From positions 1 to 43,691 of the forward strand of contig JBCCJA010000029.1 of NCBI GenBank assembly GCA_039045975.1: a DNA stretch of 43,691 nt. Direction: 5' to 3'. Both the position numbers and the translations under genes were made by a program. The notes under the pieces are model-generated. The model was not told where the DNA came from, did not search any database, and worked only from the letters and a program-made list of their open reading frames with translations. Of this stretch, positions 8,283 through 18,249 are shown piece after piece (within the stretch, counting starts at the first letter, position 1; every line of letters begins with the position of its first letter). This DNA comes from JBCCJA01 sp039045975. GTDB taxonomy: Bacteria > Planctomycetota > Planctomycetia > Planctomycetales > Planctomycetaceae.

Positions 8283-9401
8283 CTAGCCCGCAAAGACCTG
8301 CGCATCGGCAACCTCGGAAACGACCCGGACGTCGCCCAGCCGGGTCGGCAGCACGAAGCGGATCTTCCCGCCCGCGTTCTTCTTGTCGAGCCGCATGCGG
8401 CCGAGCATGTCCTCGGGCGTCGGGTCGAAACCTTCCGGCCGAGTCGTCGGCAACCCGAGCCGTGTCAGCAGTGCGAACTGTCGCTCGGTCGCGGCGGCGT
8501 CTATCATCCCGAGCCGTTCGGCCAGACGGCTCGCGTCGAGCATGCCGATCGCGACCGCCTCGCCGTGCGTCAGCACGCCGTATCCGGCGAGCGCCTCGTA
8601 CGCGTGCGCGAACGTGTGGCCGTAATTGAGGATCGCGCGACGGCCCGAGGTTTCGAATTCGTCTTCTTCGACGACCTGCGCTTTGATCCGGCAGCTCGTC
8701 GCGATGACGTGCCTGAGCACCGCGTCGTCGCGGGCGACGAGCGCGGCGGCGTTCGTCTCCAGCCATGCGAAAAAGTCCTCGTCGGCGATGACGCCGTACT
8801 TCACCACCTCCGCCAGGCCGCTGCGGTAGTCGCGTTCCGGCAGAGTCGCGAGCGTGTCGGTGTCGATCACGACGCCGATCGGCTGGTGAAACGCGCCGAT
8901 CAGGTTCTTGCCCCGCGGGTGATTGATGCCGGTCTTCCCGCCGACCGAGCTGTCGACCATCGCGAGCAGCGTCGTCGGCACCTGCAGGAACGGCACGCCG
9001 CGGTTGTAGGTCGCCGCGGCGAAACCGGCTAAGTCGCCGACGACACCGCCGCCGACCGCGATCACGAGGCTGTTCCGGTCGGCCTTCATGTCGACCAACG
9101 CGTCGTAGACCCCGGCGAGCGTGTTGAGACTCTTCGCCGTCTCGCCCGCCGTGACGCGATGATTCGCGCACGCGAAGCCGGCCTCCGCGAACGCGTCGGC
9201 GACGAGACCCGGGAACCGACCGGCGGCGAGATTCGCGTCGCTGAGCACGAGGGCGCGGTCCGAAACGCCCGACGTCGCGGCCGCCTTCGTGAGCAGTTCG
9301 GGCGACCGCAGCTGTCCCGCGCCGATCACGATGTCGTAGCGACGCTCGCCGAGCCCGACCGGGACCGTCTCCAAACTCGTCGGCAAAGAAAGTTCTTTCA
9401 C
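8283..9401 (-). CDS. aroB: 3-dehydroquinate synthase
   Basis: Second enzyme of the shikimate pathway, turning DAHP into 3-dehydroquinate with NAD and a divalent metal. I place the start at GTG 9401 (372 residues, the family's usual size), with GAGG 9 nt upstream; the open frame further up crosses the intergenic region and is rich in Arg/Pro. The NAD-binding GGGVVGD (117-123), PTTLLAMVDSSVGGKTGIN and the three metal ligands Glu198 (GLAEVVKYG), His262 (ILNYGHTFAHA) and His279 (LTHGEAVAIGM) are all present. The gene stands alone, divergent from prkA. Firm assignment. Confidence 0.95.
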   Translation of the reverse strand: MKELSLPTSLETVPVGLGERRYDIVIGAGQLRSPELLTKAAATSGVSDRALVLSDANLAAGRFPGLVADAFAEAGFACANHRVTAGETAKSLNTLAGVYDALVDMKADRNSLVIAVGGGVVGDLAGFAAATYNRGVPFLQVPTTLLAMVDSSVGGKTGINHPRGKNLIGAFHQPIGVVIDTDTLATLPERDYRSGLAEVVKYGVIADEDFFAWLETNAAALVARDDAVLRHVIATSCRIKAQVVEEDEFETSGRRAILNYGHTFAHAYEALAGYGVLTHGEAVAIGMLDASRLAERLGMIDAAATERQFALLTRLGLPTTRPEGFDPTPEDMLGRMRLDKKNAGGKIRFVLPTRLGDVRVVSEVADAQVFAG

Positions 9402-9726
9402 GCGCTCGCACCTCGGCGCCGGCGGACACGGATCAAAATGTGGCTTCTCGGCGTTCTTCTCGCCAGTCGACGCAGACGACCGAAAAGGTCTTGTCGGGCG
9501 GGGCGCGACGGGCGAATACTCATTATTGGGCTGTGCGTCCGAAACGGCCGCCCGGCCCGACCGACTGACACACCCGGGTCGCCTGCGGCCCGGCCCACAA
9601 ACCTCGGCCACGGACGGCCGTCCGCGATCACGCGGGTCGCAACTGTCGACCCGTCGGGCAAGCCGACGGGGACACGGGCGACGGCGTCGCGGGCGGCACC
9701 GGCCGACCCGAAAGGTCGAACCCGAC
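9402..9726. promoter_or_regulatory. Divergent aroB-prkA intergenic region
   Basis: This 325-nt stretch separates two divergent genes and must carry both promoters. No gene is convincing in it, although two frames run through it. At about 9633-9653 (give or take one base) there is a perfect dyad CGGGTCG-CAACTGT-CGACCCG, 7-bp arms around a 7-nt spacer, about 75 nt before the prkA start; it could be an operator. A relatively AT-rich patch (ATACTCATTATTG) near 9515-9535 is a possible -10 area. I cannot fix a start site. Confidence 0.45.
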
Positions 9727-11772
<2,046 letters not shown>

Positions 11773-11841
11773 CCGAGGCGGCCGCCCGCGAGCTTCCGCC
11801 ACTGAGAGGCGTCGTATGGCCCGCTTCGTAGGCGGCGTCCG

Positions 11842-13497
11842 TCAGTCGGGCGTCGCGACGTCGACGTTCACCCGGTCGGTCCGCAGCAGCAGTTCGCGGC
11901 CGAAGACCTCTTCGAACAACGGCCCCGACTGGTTCAGCGCCAGCCGTTCCAGAGAGACATCGTCGACCCCCGGGATCGTCAGCACGATCCGCCGGCCGTC
12001 GCGGGCGACGGTGAAGTCGCCGACCCGCTGACTGCGGGACTCATCGAGCGCGATCGCGACGCGGAGGATCGCGGCGAGCTTCGCGATCGCGACGCGGTCG
12101 TCGCGGTCGAGGCTGTCGACGTAGGCGTGGCTCGGCTTCGGCGACGCCCGCCGGTGATAGCGGGCCACCAGCGCGACGAGCAGCCGTTCCCGCCGGCCGA
12201 GCCCGAACAGCTCGCTGTTCAGGATCAAATACATCGCGTGTTTGTGGTGGCTCGATTGGCCGATGTAGAGGCCGATCTCGTGCAGCAGCCCGGCCAGCCG
12301 CAGCGGCAGGTTGTAAGCCGTCCGCAGCCGGTGCTCCGGCGCGAGTTCCTCGAACAGCCGCCCCGCCAAAGACGCGACGTGCGTCGCGTGCGGCACGTCG
12401 GCGTCGTACTTCCGCGCCAGTTCGAGGGCGGAGTGCACGATCTGCCGCGTCGCGCGGTCGGTCCAGACGTCGGCGGCCGCGAGGTCGAGCAGCAGCCCGT
12501 CCCGCAGCGTCGCGCCGCAGACGAGCACCTCGTCGACGCCGCACGACCGCGCCAGCGACACGTACGCCAGCAGCGCCGGGCGGAGCGTCTCGGCGCTCGG
12601 AACCGACAGCCCCAGCCGGCGGATCAGGTCGTTCTCGGACTGTTCGAGCATGTCGCCCGCGAGCGACGCGAGGTCGTCGAGCACGAGCGGCGCGAGCCCG
12701 ACCGGCTCGGGCCCGCCCGACAGCTGTCGGGCCGCGAAACGGACGTCGGCCCCGAGCGCGACGACCGCCTCGATCGGCCCGTACTGGCCGTCGGGGTCGA
12801 TGCGGGCGACGAGTTGCCGGGCGACGCGGTCGATCTGACGCGACATCACGGTCCGGGCCGTCGGCTCCGAAGCGTGGAACTGTTCCAGCGTCTCGCGTAG
12901 ACGCAACGTGCCGAGCCGGGCCGTCGCGGTCGTGACGATATCCCCGTCACGGACGAGCAAGATCTCGGTGCTCCCGCCGCCGACCTCGACGACGCAGCAG
13001 AGCTTCCCGGCGAGCGACGGTTCGTCGCCGATGACCGGCAGCACCGACAGGTAGGTCAGCCGGTTCACCTCGGCCTGTTCGATCGCCTCGATGTCGAGCC
13101 CGGTCGCGCCGAAGACGCGGTCGATGAAAGTGAGCCGGTTCCCGGCCTCGCGGACCGCGGTCGTCGCGACGACCCGCACGCGGCGTCGGTCGGTGACGCC
13201 GTACTCCTCGAGCACGTCGAGATAGTCGCGGAGCACGCGGACGCACTGCTCGGTCGCGTCGACGCCGATCACGCCGGTCGTGAACGTGTCCCGCCCGAGC
13301 GCGACCGCCTGCGACAGCTGTTCGAGCACCCGCGGGCGACCGCCGCCGCTCGCCGTCTCCGCGACCGCCATCCGGATCGACGACGTGCCGACGTCGATCA
13401 CCGCGATCGTCCGCGGCCCGTCGGCGTCCGCCCCGTCGGCCGGCCGGCCGAAGCGTTTCTCGTCGGACGGTCGGCGGGCTTTGGGAACGGTCGACAC
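11842..13497 (-). CDS. Ppx/GppA phosphatase with HD domain
   Basis: Exopolyphosphatase/guanosine pentaphosphate phosphatase family, with an ASKHA-type fold. GTG 13497 is the preferred start (551 residues); a TTG at 13539 keeps the frame open, but codons there have low GC3. Motifs: VIDVGTSSIRMAVAE (N-terminal phosphate loop), ATTAVREAGN, VVEVGGGSTEI (about 170-180) and a C-terminal HD-like helical region beginning at LLHEIGLYIGQSSHHKH and ending at AILRVAIALDESRSQ. Members hydrolyse polyphosphate or pppGpp; which one is used cannot be read here. Lies 97 nt downstream of the ROK kinase gene on the same strand. Confidence 0.88.
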   Translation of the reverse strand: MSTVPKARRPSDEKRFGRPADGADADGPRTIAVIDVGTSSIRMAVAETASGGGRPRVLEQLSQAVALGRDTFTTGVIGVDATEQCVRVLRDYLDVLEEYGVTDRRRVRVVATTAVREAGNRLTFIDRVFGATGLDIEAIEQAEVNRLTYLSVLPVIGDEPSLAGKLCCVVEVGGGSTEILLVRDGDIVTTATARLGTLRLRETLEQFHASEPTARTVMSRQIDRVARQLVARIDPDGQYGPIEAVVALGADVRFAARQLSGGPEPVGLAPLVLDDLASLAGDMLEQSENDLIRRLGLSVPSAETLRPALLAYVSLARSCGVDEVLVCGATLRDGLLLDLAAADVWTDRATRQIVHSALELARKYDADVPHATHVASLAGRLFEELAPEHRLRTAYNLPLRLAGLLHEIGLYIGQSSHHKHAMYLILNSELFGLGRRERLLVALVARYHRRASPKPSHAYVDSLDRDDRVAIAKLAAILRVAIALDESRSQRVGDFTVARDGRRIVLTIPGVDDVSLERLALNQSGPLFEEVFGRELLLRTDRVNVDVATPD

Positions 13498-13594
13498 GGC
13501 AGCGGCTGAGAGTCGGGAACGCCTGGGCGGTTCGCCCAAGATACCAGACGGGCCTCACGCAGACGCGTTCTGATCGACAGGCCCGATCACGCGG

Positions 13595-14602
13595 TCACTC
13601 CTCCGGCGACTCGACCCGCTCGGCCGCCCACCGGGCCGCACCGAGTGCCGTCGCGTCGTCCCCGAGTTTCGCGGCGACGACGCGGAACGTCTTCCGGAAG
13701 GGCGGCAGGACGTTCTTCCGGGCCGCGGCCGAGACCGGCTTGACGAACCGGTGCGGCATCGCCTCGACGAGCCCGCCGCCGAGCACGACGACATCGGGCA
13801 GGAGCAGGTTGATCACGCCCGAGAGGGCCAGGCCGATCAGCTCCGCGGCGTCGTGAATGATCTCTTCGATAATTTCGTCGCCGCCGTCGATCGCGTCCCG
13901 CAGGGCGCCCGAGCGGATCTCCGCCAGGTCGGTCCCGGCGTCGTCGAGCAGGTGCGGCGCCTGCCCGCGGAACGCCGCCTGGGCCGCCTGGGCCGAGATC
14001 GCCAGCCGGCTCGCGACCGCCTCCAGCGAGCCGCGGTCGCCCGCCCCGCTGAGCGGGCCGTTCGGCACGAGCGGCATGTGTCCGACCTCCATGCAGGTCA
14101 GGTTCGCGCCCCGCAGGATCGTGCCTTCGTACACGCAGCCGCCGCCGATGCCGGTGCCGGGGAATACGCCGACGGCACAGTGGGCGCCCTTGGCAGCCCC
14201 GTCGCGGTATTCGCCGTACACGCCGGCGTCGACGTCGTTCAGCAGCCGCACGTCGCAGCGGAAACGGTCGCGGAGCAGCTTCGCGAGCGGCAACTCGCTC
14301 CAGCCGAGGTTCGGCGTGTCGAGGATCACGCCGCGGCGCCAGTCGACGACGCCGGGGCAGCCGACGCCGACCGACGCCAACGCGGCGTCGGACCGGCCGG
14401 CGTCGTCCAACGCGTCACGGATCGTGTCGATGACCCGTTCGACGCCGGCCTCGGCGCCCTGATGGCCTTTCGTCTTCCGTCGGGCCCGGCCGACCGCCTT
14501 GAACTTTTCGTCGTAGACGACGGCGTACATCTTCGTGCCGCCGATATCGACGCCGACGGAGAGCGTGCGGGCCGACGACCGGTCGGCAGATTCCTGCGGC
14601 AT
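13595..14602 (-). CDS. ROK family sugar kinase without zinc cysteines
   Basis: Likely glucokinase-type or N-acetylsugar kinase. I chose ATG 14602 (335 residues) because AGGTGA lies 8 nt before it; further upstream in-frame ATGs lack a ribosome binding site and would overlap the divergent gene. ATP loop SVGVDIGGTKMYAVV (15-29), catalytic Asp in LNDVDAG (Asp123) and PGTGIGGGC are present, as is EVGHM (172-176). The ROK zinc motif C-x-C-G-x-x-G-C-x-E reads S-G-A-G-D-R-G-S-L-E (185-194): all three Cys are replaced. The sugar is unknown. Divergent from the nucleosidase-like gene; probably co-transcribed with the Ppx gene downstream. Confidence 0.9.
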   Translation of the reverse strand: MPQESADRSSARTLSVGVDIGGTKMYAVVYDEKFKAVGRARRKTKGHQGAEAGVERVIDTIRDALDDAGRSDAALASVGVGCPGVVDWRRGVILDTPNLGWSELPLAKLLRDRFRCDVRLLNDVDAGVYGEYRDGAAKGAHCAVGVFPGTGIGGGCVYEGTILRGANLTCMEVGHMPLVPNGPLSGAGDRGSLEAVASRLAISAQAAQAAFRGQAPHLLDDAGTDLAEIRSGALRDAIDGGDEIIEEIIHDAAELIGLALSGVINLLLPDVVVLGGGLVEAMPHRFVKPVSAAARKNVLPPFRKTFRVVAAKLGDDATALGAARWAAERVESPEE

Positions 14603-14694
14603 AACGACTGTCACCTCGCGGGCCATGCGTCCGGCAAACGGTACCGTCCGGCAGTCGGTTCCGTCCGGAAGACAGCGAAGGATGACGCGTCCCG

Positions 14695-15414
14695 ATGGCG
14701 AAGCCCAGCGAGACATCACCGCCGCCCGCCGTCATCGTCGCCGCGGCCCTGCCGCAGGAACTCCGTGCGGTCCGGAAGACCGTTGAACGGATGGTGAACG
14801 GGTTCGACGTCGACTTCATCGCGACCGGTGTCGGCCGGGACGCGGCCACGCGGGCAGTGAGCGAAGCGTTACGCCGCCACTCGCGGGTCGCGGGCGTCGT
14901 CTCGTGCGGATTCGCCGGGGCGATCACCGACGTGTTGTCAGTGGGCGACGGCGTCCGCCCCAGTGAAGTCATCGACCCGGAAGGTCGGAGACAGACCATC
15001 GAGAACGATCTGCCGGCGACCGACGCGAGCCGACACCGCCTTGTCACCGTCGACGCACCGGTCACCGACATCGCCGCCCGCAAACAGCTGGCGGCACGAA
15101 CGGGCGCGGACTGTGTCGACATGGAGAGTTCCGCCGTCGCCAATGTCTGTCACGGGCACGGCGTACGTTTTGTCGCCGTCCGCGCGATCTCCGACGACCT
15201 GCGGCACGGGCTCCCTGCGGAAGTCGGCCGACTTGCCGCCGCGGGCGGCGACGGCCCTTACTCGCTCACCCGAGAAGTCCTCTCCGGCATCGTCCGCCGG
15301 CCCGGTTTGATTGCCGACCTGTGGCGGCTCAGCCGCGACGCGAAGCGGGCCGCGGCGACGCTCGGGCCGCTCGTCGCAGACGCCGTCCGTGAACTGAACG
15401 ACCCGCCGGAGTGA
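14695..15414 (+). CDS. Nucleoside phosphorylase/nucleosidase family protein
   Basis: A 239-residue protein of the PNP/UDP phosphorylase superfamily. The evidence is VIVAAALPQELRAVRK at the start, VSCGFAGAITDVLSVGD (substrate/phosphate loop), the DMESSAVANVC signature (the Glu binds the ribose hydroxyls) and VRAISDDL near the end, whose Asp is the usual proton donor in nucleosidases. It resembles MTA/SAH nucleosidase-like and hopanoid-associated phosphorylases; no hpn genes are nearby, so the substrate is open. No transmembrane segment. Divergent from the ROK kinase gene across 92 nt, and 58 nt before a membrane protein gene. Confidence 0.82.
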   Translation: MAKPSETSPPPAVIVAAALPQELRAVRKTVERMVNGFDVDFIATGVGRDAATRAVSEALRRHSRVAGVVSCGFAGAITDVLSVGDGVRPSEVIDPEGRRQTIENDLPATDASRHRLVTVDAPVTDIAARKQLAARTGADCVDMESSAVANVCHGHGVRFVAVRAISDDLRHGLPAEVGRLAAAGGDGPYSLTREVLSGIVRRPGLIADLWRLSRDAKRAAATLGPLVADAVRELNDPPE

Positions 15415-15472
15415 TCCCGACCGCCCGTTTTCACGTAGTCTCGTCCGCGTCCCGAGACCCGCATCCGCCGTC

Positions 15473-16168
15473 ATGCCCGACACCGCCCCGCTCACGCTGA
15501 CCGTCGCCTCTGGCTACAAGCCGCCCGTCCCGCCGGCGAAGGCCCGCGACGTCGGCGGCGTCTTCGCCGTGCGATCCGAAGACACGAACCAGAAATGGCC
15601 GATGCTCATCGGCTCGGTCCTCTGCGGGGCCGTGTCGGCTGTGGCCGGGTTCTTCGCGTTCGGCGGGATAGACGACTGGATCCCGTGGGCCTTCGCGGGC
15701 GTCTTCTTCGTCGTCTTCGGCCTCGTGGCGTTCGGTCTGGCGGCGTCGTTCGTGAAGGCGGTGCGGATCGAGTCGGTCTTCAAACGCGGGGAGCTGTTGC
15801 TGTCGGGGTGGCCGGTCGCGCCGGGGCAGACGGTCACGGCCCGCTTCCATCAGCAGCTGAAGGGCGGCGTGCAGCTGAACGGCATTCAGGGCCGGCTGCT
15901 GATCCGGGAGACGGCCCGGTATCGCGTCGGCACGAGCACGCACACCGCGACGGAGGAGACCCCGGTCGACACCTTCGACGAAGTCGCCGCCGACGGTGCT
16001 GACGGTGTGCTGCGGGCCGACTACGAGCTGAAGATCCCGTCCGACGCAGCATGCTCGTTCAAAGCGCCCGACAACGAACTGGCGTGGATCCTCGAAGTGA
16101 TCGTCGACGCCGAGGGCTTCCCCGACGCGAAGTCGGCCTTCCCGATCCGTGTCGCCGACGGGGTCTGA
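15473..16168 (+). CDS. Two-helix membrane protein with arrestin-like tail
   Basis: A 231-residue protein of unknown function. Two hydrophobic segments lie at about 43-63 (MLIGSVLCGAVSAVAGFFAF) and 70-92; the rest (95-231) is a soluble beta-rich domain ending in ELAWILEVIVDAEGF and SAFPIRVADG. The pattern of a W-x-L-x-V-x(1)-D strand followed by a final F-P-I-x-V strand recalls arrestin-like/SpoOM folds, but the match is loose. It may share a transcript with the upstream nucleosidase-like gene. Confidence 0.7.
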   Translation: MPDTAPLTLTVASGYKPPVPPAKARDVGGVFAVRSEDTNQKWPMLIGSVLCGAVSAVAGFFAFGGIDDWIPWAFAGVFFVVFGLVAFGLAASFVKAVRIESVFKRGELLLSGWPVAPGQTVTARFHQQLKGGVQLNGIQGRLLIRETARYRVGTSTHTATEETPVDTFDEVAADGADGVLRADYELKIPSDAACSFKAPDNELAWILEVIVDAEGFPDAKSAFPIRVADGV

Positions 16169-16204
16169 CGCGGCCTGTGGCACACGCCGGTGCGGAGGCC
16201 GGCG

Positions 16205-16831
16205 TCAGCGGACGCCCAGCACCTTCACCGCCTGCAGCACCTCGCGCCCGGTCAGCAGGCCGCTGAGGTTGCCGAGGAACTCGGCCGAGACGTGCCACCG
16301 CCCGAGGGCGTCGAATAGCGCGTCGAACCGCTCCGGCTCCAGGCCGAACTTCTGCTTCAGCCGGTCGGCGTCTTCCGGCGGGATGTCTTCGAACTGGCTG
16401 ATGAGCAAGAAGTCGCCGTCGGAGGCGAGGTTCAGATGCAGGGCCCGGAGCTCGGTCGCGAGGAACTCGTCGACCGGCACGGTGACGTCCATCGGCCCGC
16501 CGTCGAGGAAGCGGGTCACGTCGTCGGGCTGCTCTTCGACGACACGCGAGGCGGTCTCACAGACGGCGTAGATGACCGCCTCGTCGAGCAGTTCGGCCTC
16601 GACCTTGTCGTTCGCCAGGTGCTTCGTCCACGTCGCCGCCAGCAGGTCGAGCTGCACGTGGGCCGGCACGTTCTTCAGGAACGGGACTTCGGTCAGAAAC
16701 CCGAAGGCACCGCCCTGCCCGCCCAGTTGGTCGTCGAGCGCGATCCGTTCGAGCGTCTCATGGAACGCGAGCCGGAACGCGAGGTAGCTCAGGCAGGTCT
16801 GCGGGAGCGTATCGTTCGAGATCGTCAGCAT
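16205..16831 (-). CDS. Conserved hypothetical, mostly helical
   Basis: A 208-residue soluble protein starting at ATG 16831 (MLTISNDTLPQTCLSYLAF); the open frame extends further upstream, but that part is a His/Arg-rich, low-quality stretch. Predicted helices dominate, with regular Leu/Ala spacing (YLAFRLAFHETLERIAL, HVQLDLLAATWTKHL) and an acidic middle. There is no signal peptide, membrane segment, metal site or catalytic motif. I do not recognise the family. Convergent with the two-helix membrane protein gene. Confidence 0.65.
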   Translation of the reverse strand: MLTISNDTLPQTCLSYLAFRLAFHETLERIALDDQLGGQGGAFGFLTEVPFLKNVPAHVQLDLLAATWTKHLANDKVEAELLDEAVIYAVCETASRVVEEQPDDVTRFLDGGPMDVTVPVDEFLATELRALHLNLASDGDFLLISQFEDIPPEDADRLKQKFGLEPERFDALFDALGRWHVSAEFLGNLSGLLTGREVLQAVKVLGVR

Positions 16832-16978
16832 GCCGGTCGGGGGAGGCTCGCGTTCGGCCGTCGCGTCGTGCGAGCAATCGGCGTCACGGTGATGCGGACT
16901 CAGAGCCGGGGATTCGTTCGCCCGGCCGTCGATGTTCCGGCACATGCTTCCGGCCGGGTCGGGCGAACACAACGACTC

Positions 16979-17125
16979 ATGAGCGAAAAGCGGGCCGGCG
17001 GCGAGATCGTCGTCGATCGGGTCGGCTGCGGCCGTTACAGCCGGAACGAATTGCCCAAACCGCGCCGACCGCCACGACGGGAATCCGCCATCGCGAAGCC
17101 GCCGGTCACTGCGACACCCTCGTAA
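16979..17125 (+). CDS. Possible 48-residue small basic protein
   Basis: ATG at 16979 opens a short frame with mostly GC-ending codons and a basic, Pro-rich product (SRNELPKPRRPPRRESA in the middle), ending 9 nt before a hairpin. No ribosome binding site is visible and the start of the frame is open upstream, so it may be chance. Reported because the hairpin sits just after its stop. Confidence 0.2.
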   Translation: MSEKRAGGEIVVDRVGCGRYSRNELPKPRRPPRRESAIAKPPVTATPS

Positions 17126-17133
17126 ACGAACAA

Positions 17134-17156
17134 CCCCGCCGGCCGGGCCGACGGGG
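17134..17156 (-). terminator. Rho-independent terminator of the Hsp20 operon
   Basis: CCCCGCCGGCC and GGCCGACGGGG pair over about 10-11 positions with one mismatch. On the minus strand the hairpin is followed by a T-rich stretch (TTGTTCGTTT, from 17133 down to 17124). The first Hsp20 stop is 46 nt upstream on that strand, so this fits as the end of the Hsp20 transcript. Confidence 0.65.
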
Positions 17157-17202
17157 CGATTCGAGTCGAGTTCTGATTTCAGCAGCCGCTACAGCGGGAC
17201 GG

Positions 17203-17625
17203 TCACGAAGTCCGCACGGCGATCTTCTGCGGCCGCTTCTCCGGCATCTTCGGCACGGTGACGGTCAGCACGCCGTGCGCGAGCGACGCGTCGATGCCGT
17301 CCCGCGACAGGCCCTCGCCGAGCCGGAACGAACGCCGGTACGGCCCGACGCGGTAACCGCGGCGGGCGAGCACACGGCCTTCGAACTGCGGCTCGCGGGC
17401 GTCGGCCTCGACGGTGAGCACGTCGCCGTCGAGCGTGACGTCGACGTCGCCCTCACCCACCCCCGGCACGTCGAGCGTGACGTGGTAGGCCGCCTCGGTC
17501 TCGACGATGTCGGCCCGAGGGCGGAAATGGGCCCGCGTTTCCGCGGTCGGCCCGCCGGCTCGGACCTGCGTGTCCGCATCGTTTGTCGTGCACAGCGTGA
17601 CGTCGTTCGTGTTTCCCGTGTTCAT
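17203..17625 (-). CDS. Small heat-shock protein (Hsp20), downstream copy
   Basis: ATP-independent chaperone holding unfolding proteins. The 140-residue chain has a short N-terminal arm, an alpha-crystallin domain (AAYHVTLDVPGVGEGDVDVTLDG, GRVLARRGYRVGPYRRSFRLGE) and the usual C-terminal ending, SLAHGVLTVTVPKMPEKRPQKIAV; the I-x-I/V motif is present as IAV. AAGGAAA lies before the ATG. It is the second gene after the other Hsp20 gene (51 nt gap). The two copies share the fold but not much sequence, so they probably form mixed or specialised oligomers. Confidence 0.93.
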   Translation of the reverse strand: MNTGNTNDVTLCTTNDADTQVRAGGPTAETRAHFRPRADIVETEAAYHVTLDVPGVGEGDVDVTLDGDVLTVEADAREPQFEGRVLARRGYRVGPYRRSFRLGEGLSRDGIDASLAHGVLTVTVPKMPEKRPQKIAVRTS

Positions 17626-17675
17626 GGCGTTTCCTTTCGAAACTTTGTGTCAAAGAGGTCTTCAAACGCCGCCGG

Positions 17676-18095
17676 CTACACGCGGACGGCGATCTTGCGG
17701 GGCTGTTCGGCGGCCGGCTTGGCGACGGAAATCGTCAGCACGCCGTGCTCGTACGCGGCGTCGACGGCGTCGTCCGCCGGCGCGAAGCCGAGGGCGAGCG
17801 TTTCTTCGAAAGACTCGTCCCGACGCTCGTTCAGGACGGCCCGATCACCCTCGCCGCGGGCGACGGTGCGGCCGCCAGCGATCTTCAGGTGCTCGCCGAC
17901 GACCTCGATGGCGAACCGCTCGGGGTCGTAGCCCGGCAGTTCGGCGGTCAGAGTGACGCCGTCGTCACCCGCGTAAATGTTCCAACGGCCGTGCGGCCGC
18001 CCGGCGGCCTCGGCAGCCCCGAAGGCCCGCTCGAGTTCACGCCCGAACGACTCCAGCTCCGCGAGCGGGTTCCAAGGCCGAATATGCGTCAACAT
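17676..18095 (-). CDS. Small heat-shock protein (Hsp20), upstream copy
   Basis: A 139-residue Hsp20 starting at ATG 18095 (MLTHIRPWNPLAELESF) with GGAGAA about 6 nt upstream. The alpha-crystallin domain runs from WNIYAGDDGVTLTAELPG through AYEHGVLTISVAKP, with the A-x(n)-G-V-L motif and the terminal RKIAVRV. First gene of a two-gene Hsp20 unit that ends at the terminator at 17134-17156. The open frame upstream of 18095 is antisense to the divergent hydrolase and is not part of the gene. Control region: see 18096-18249. Confidence 0.93.
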   Translation of the reverse strand: MLTHIRPWNPLAELESFGRELERAFGAAEAAGRPHGRWNIYAGDDGVTLTAELPGYDPERFAIEVVGEHLKIAGGRTVARGEGDRAVLNERRDESFEETLALGFAPADDAVDAAYEHGVLTISVAKPAAEQPRKIAVRV

Positions 18096-18249
18096 GACAG
18101 GTTCTCCGATCGAATTTTGAATTGCCACTTTGGCAAAAATGCCACCGAGTACGACAGGTTGCGAGGAACGTGCCAATCGACCCGAAATCGAAATAGTAAC
18201 AAAATTGAATGCCGAATAAGTAAAAATCGCAGATACGGCAGGAGCCATA
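18096..18249. promoter_or_regulatory. AT-rich divergent control region with alternative hairpins
   Basis: A 154-nt spacer between hsp20 and the hydrolase, clearly more AT-rich than the surroundings. TTGCCA (18122-18127), TGGCAA (18131-18136) and TGCCA (18140-18144) can pair in two ways: outer-left with centre (6 bp, 3-nt loop) or centre with right (5 bp, AAAA loop), but not both at once. GCCAT-A-ATGGC lies across the hydrolase start (18244-18254). In the Hsp20 leader the element is about 25-47 nt before the ATG. It could be an operator dyad or a temperature-sensitive leader. The CIRCE consensus was not found. Confidence 0.5.

Larger units (their letters stand above)
16832..17202. other. 371-nt region before the Hsp20 pair
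   Basis: Between the helical hypothetical gene and the Hsp20 genes. The side nearest 16831 must hold the promoter of that gene. The only other items seen are a 48-codon plus-strand frame (16979-17125) and a strong hairpin (17134-17156), both listed separately. Nothing else stands out. Confidence 0.5.

Noticed and set aside
18096..18249. CIRCE heat-shock operator
   Set aside because: No TTAGCACTC-N9-GAGTGCTAA match in the spacer.
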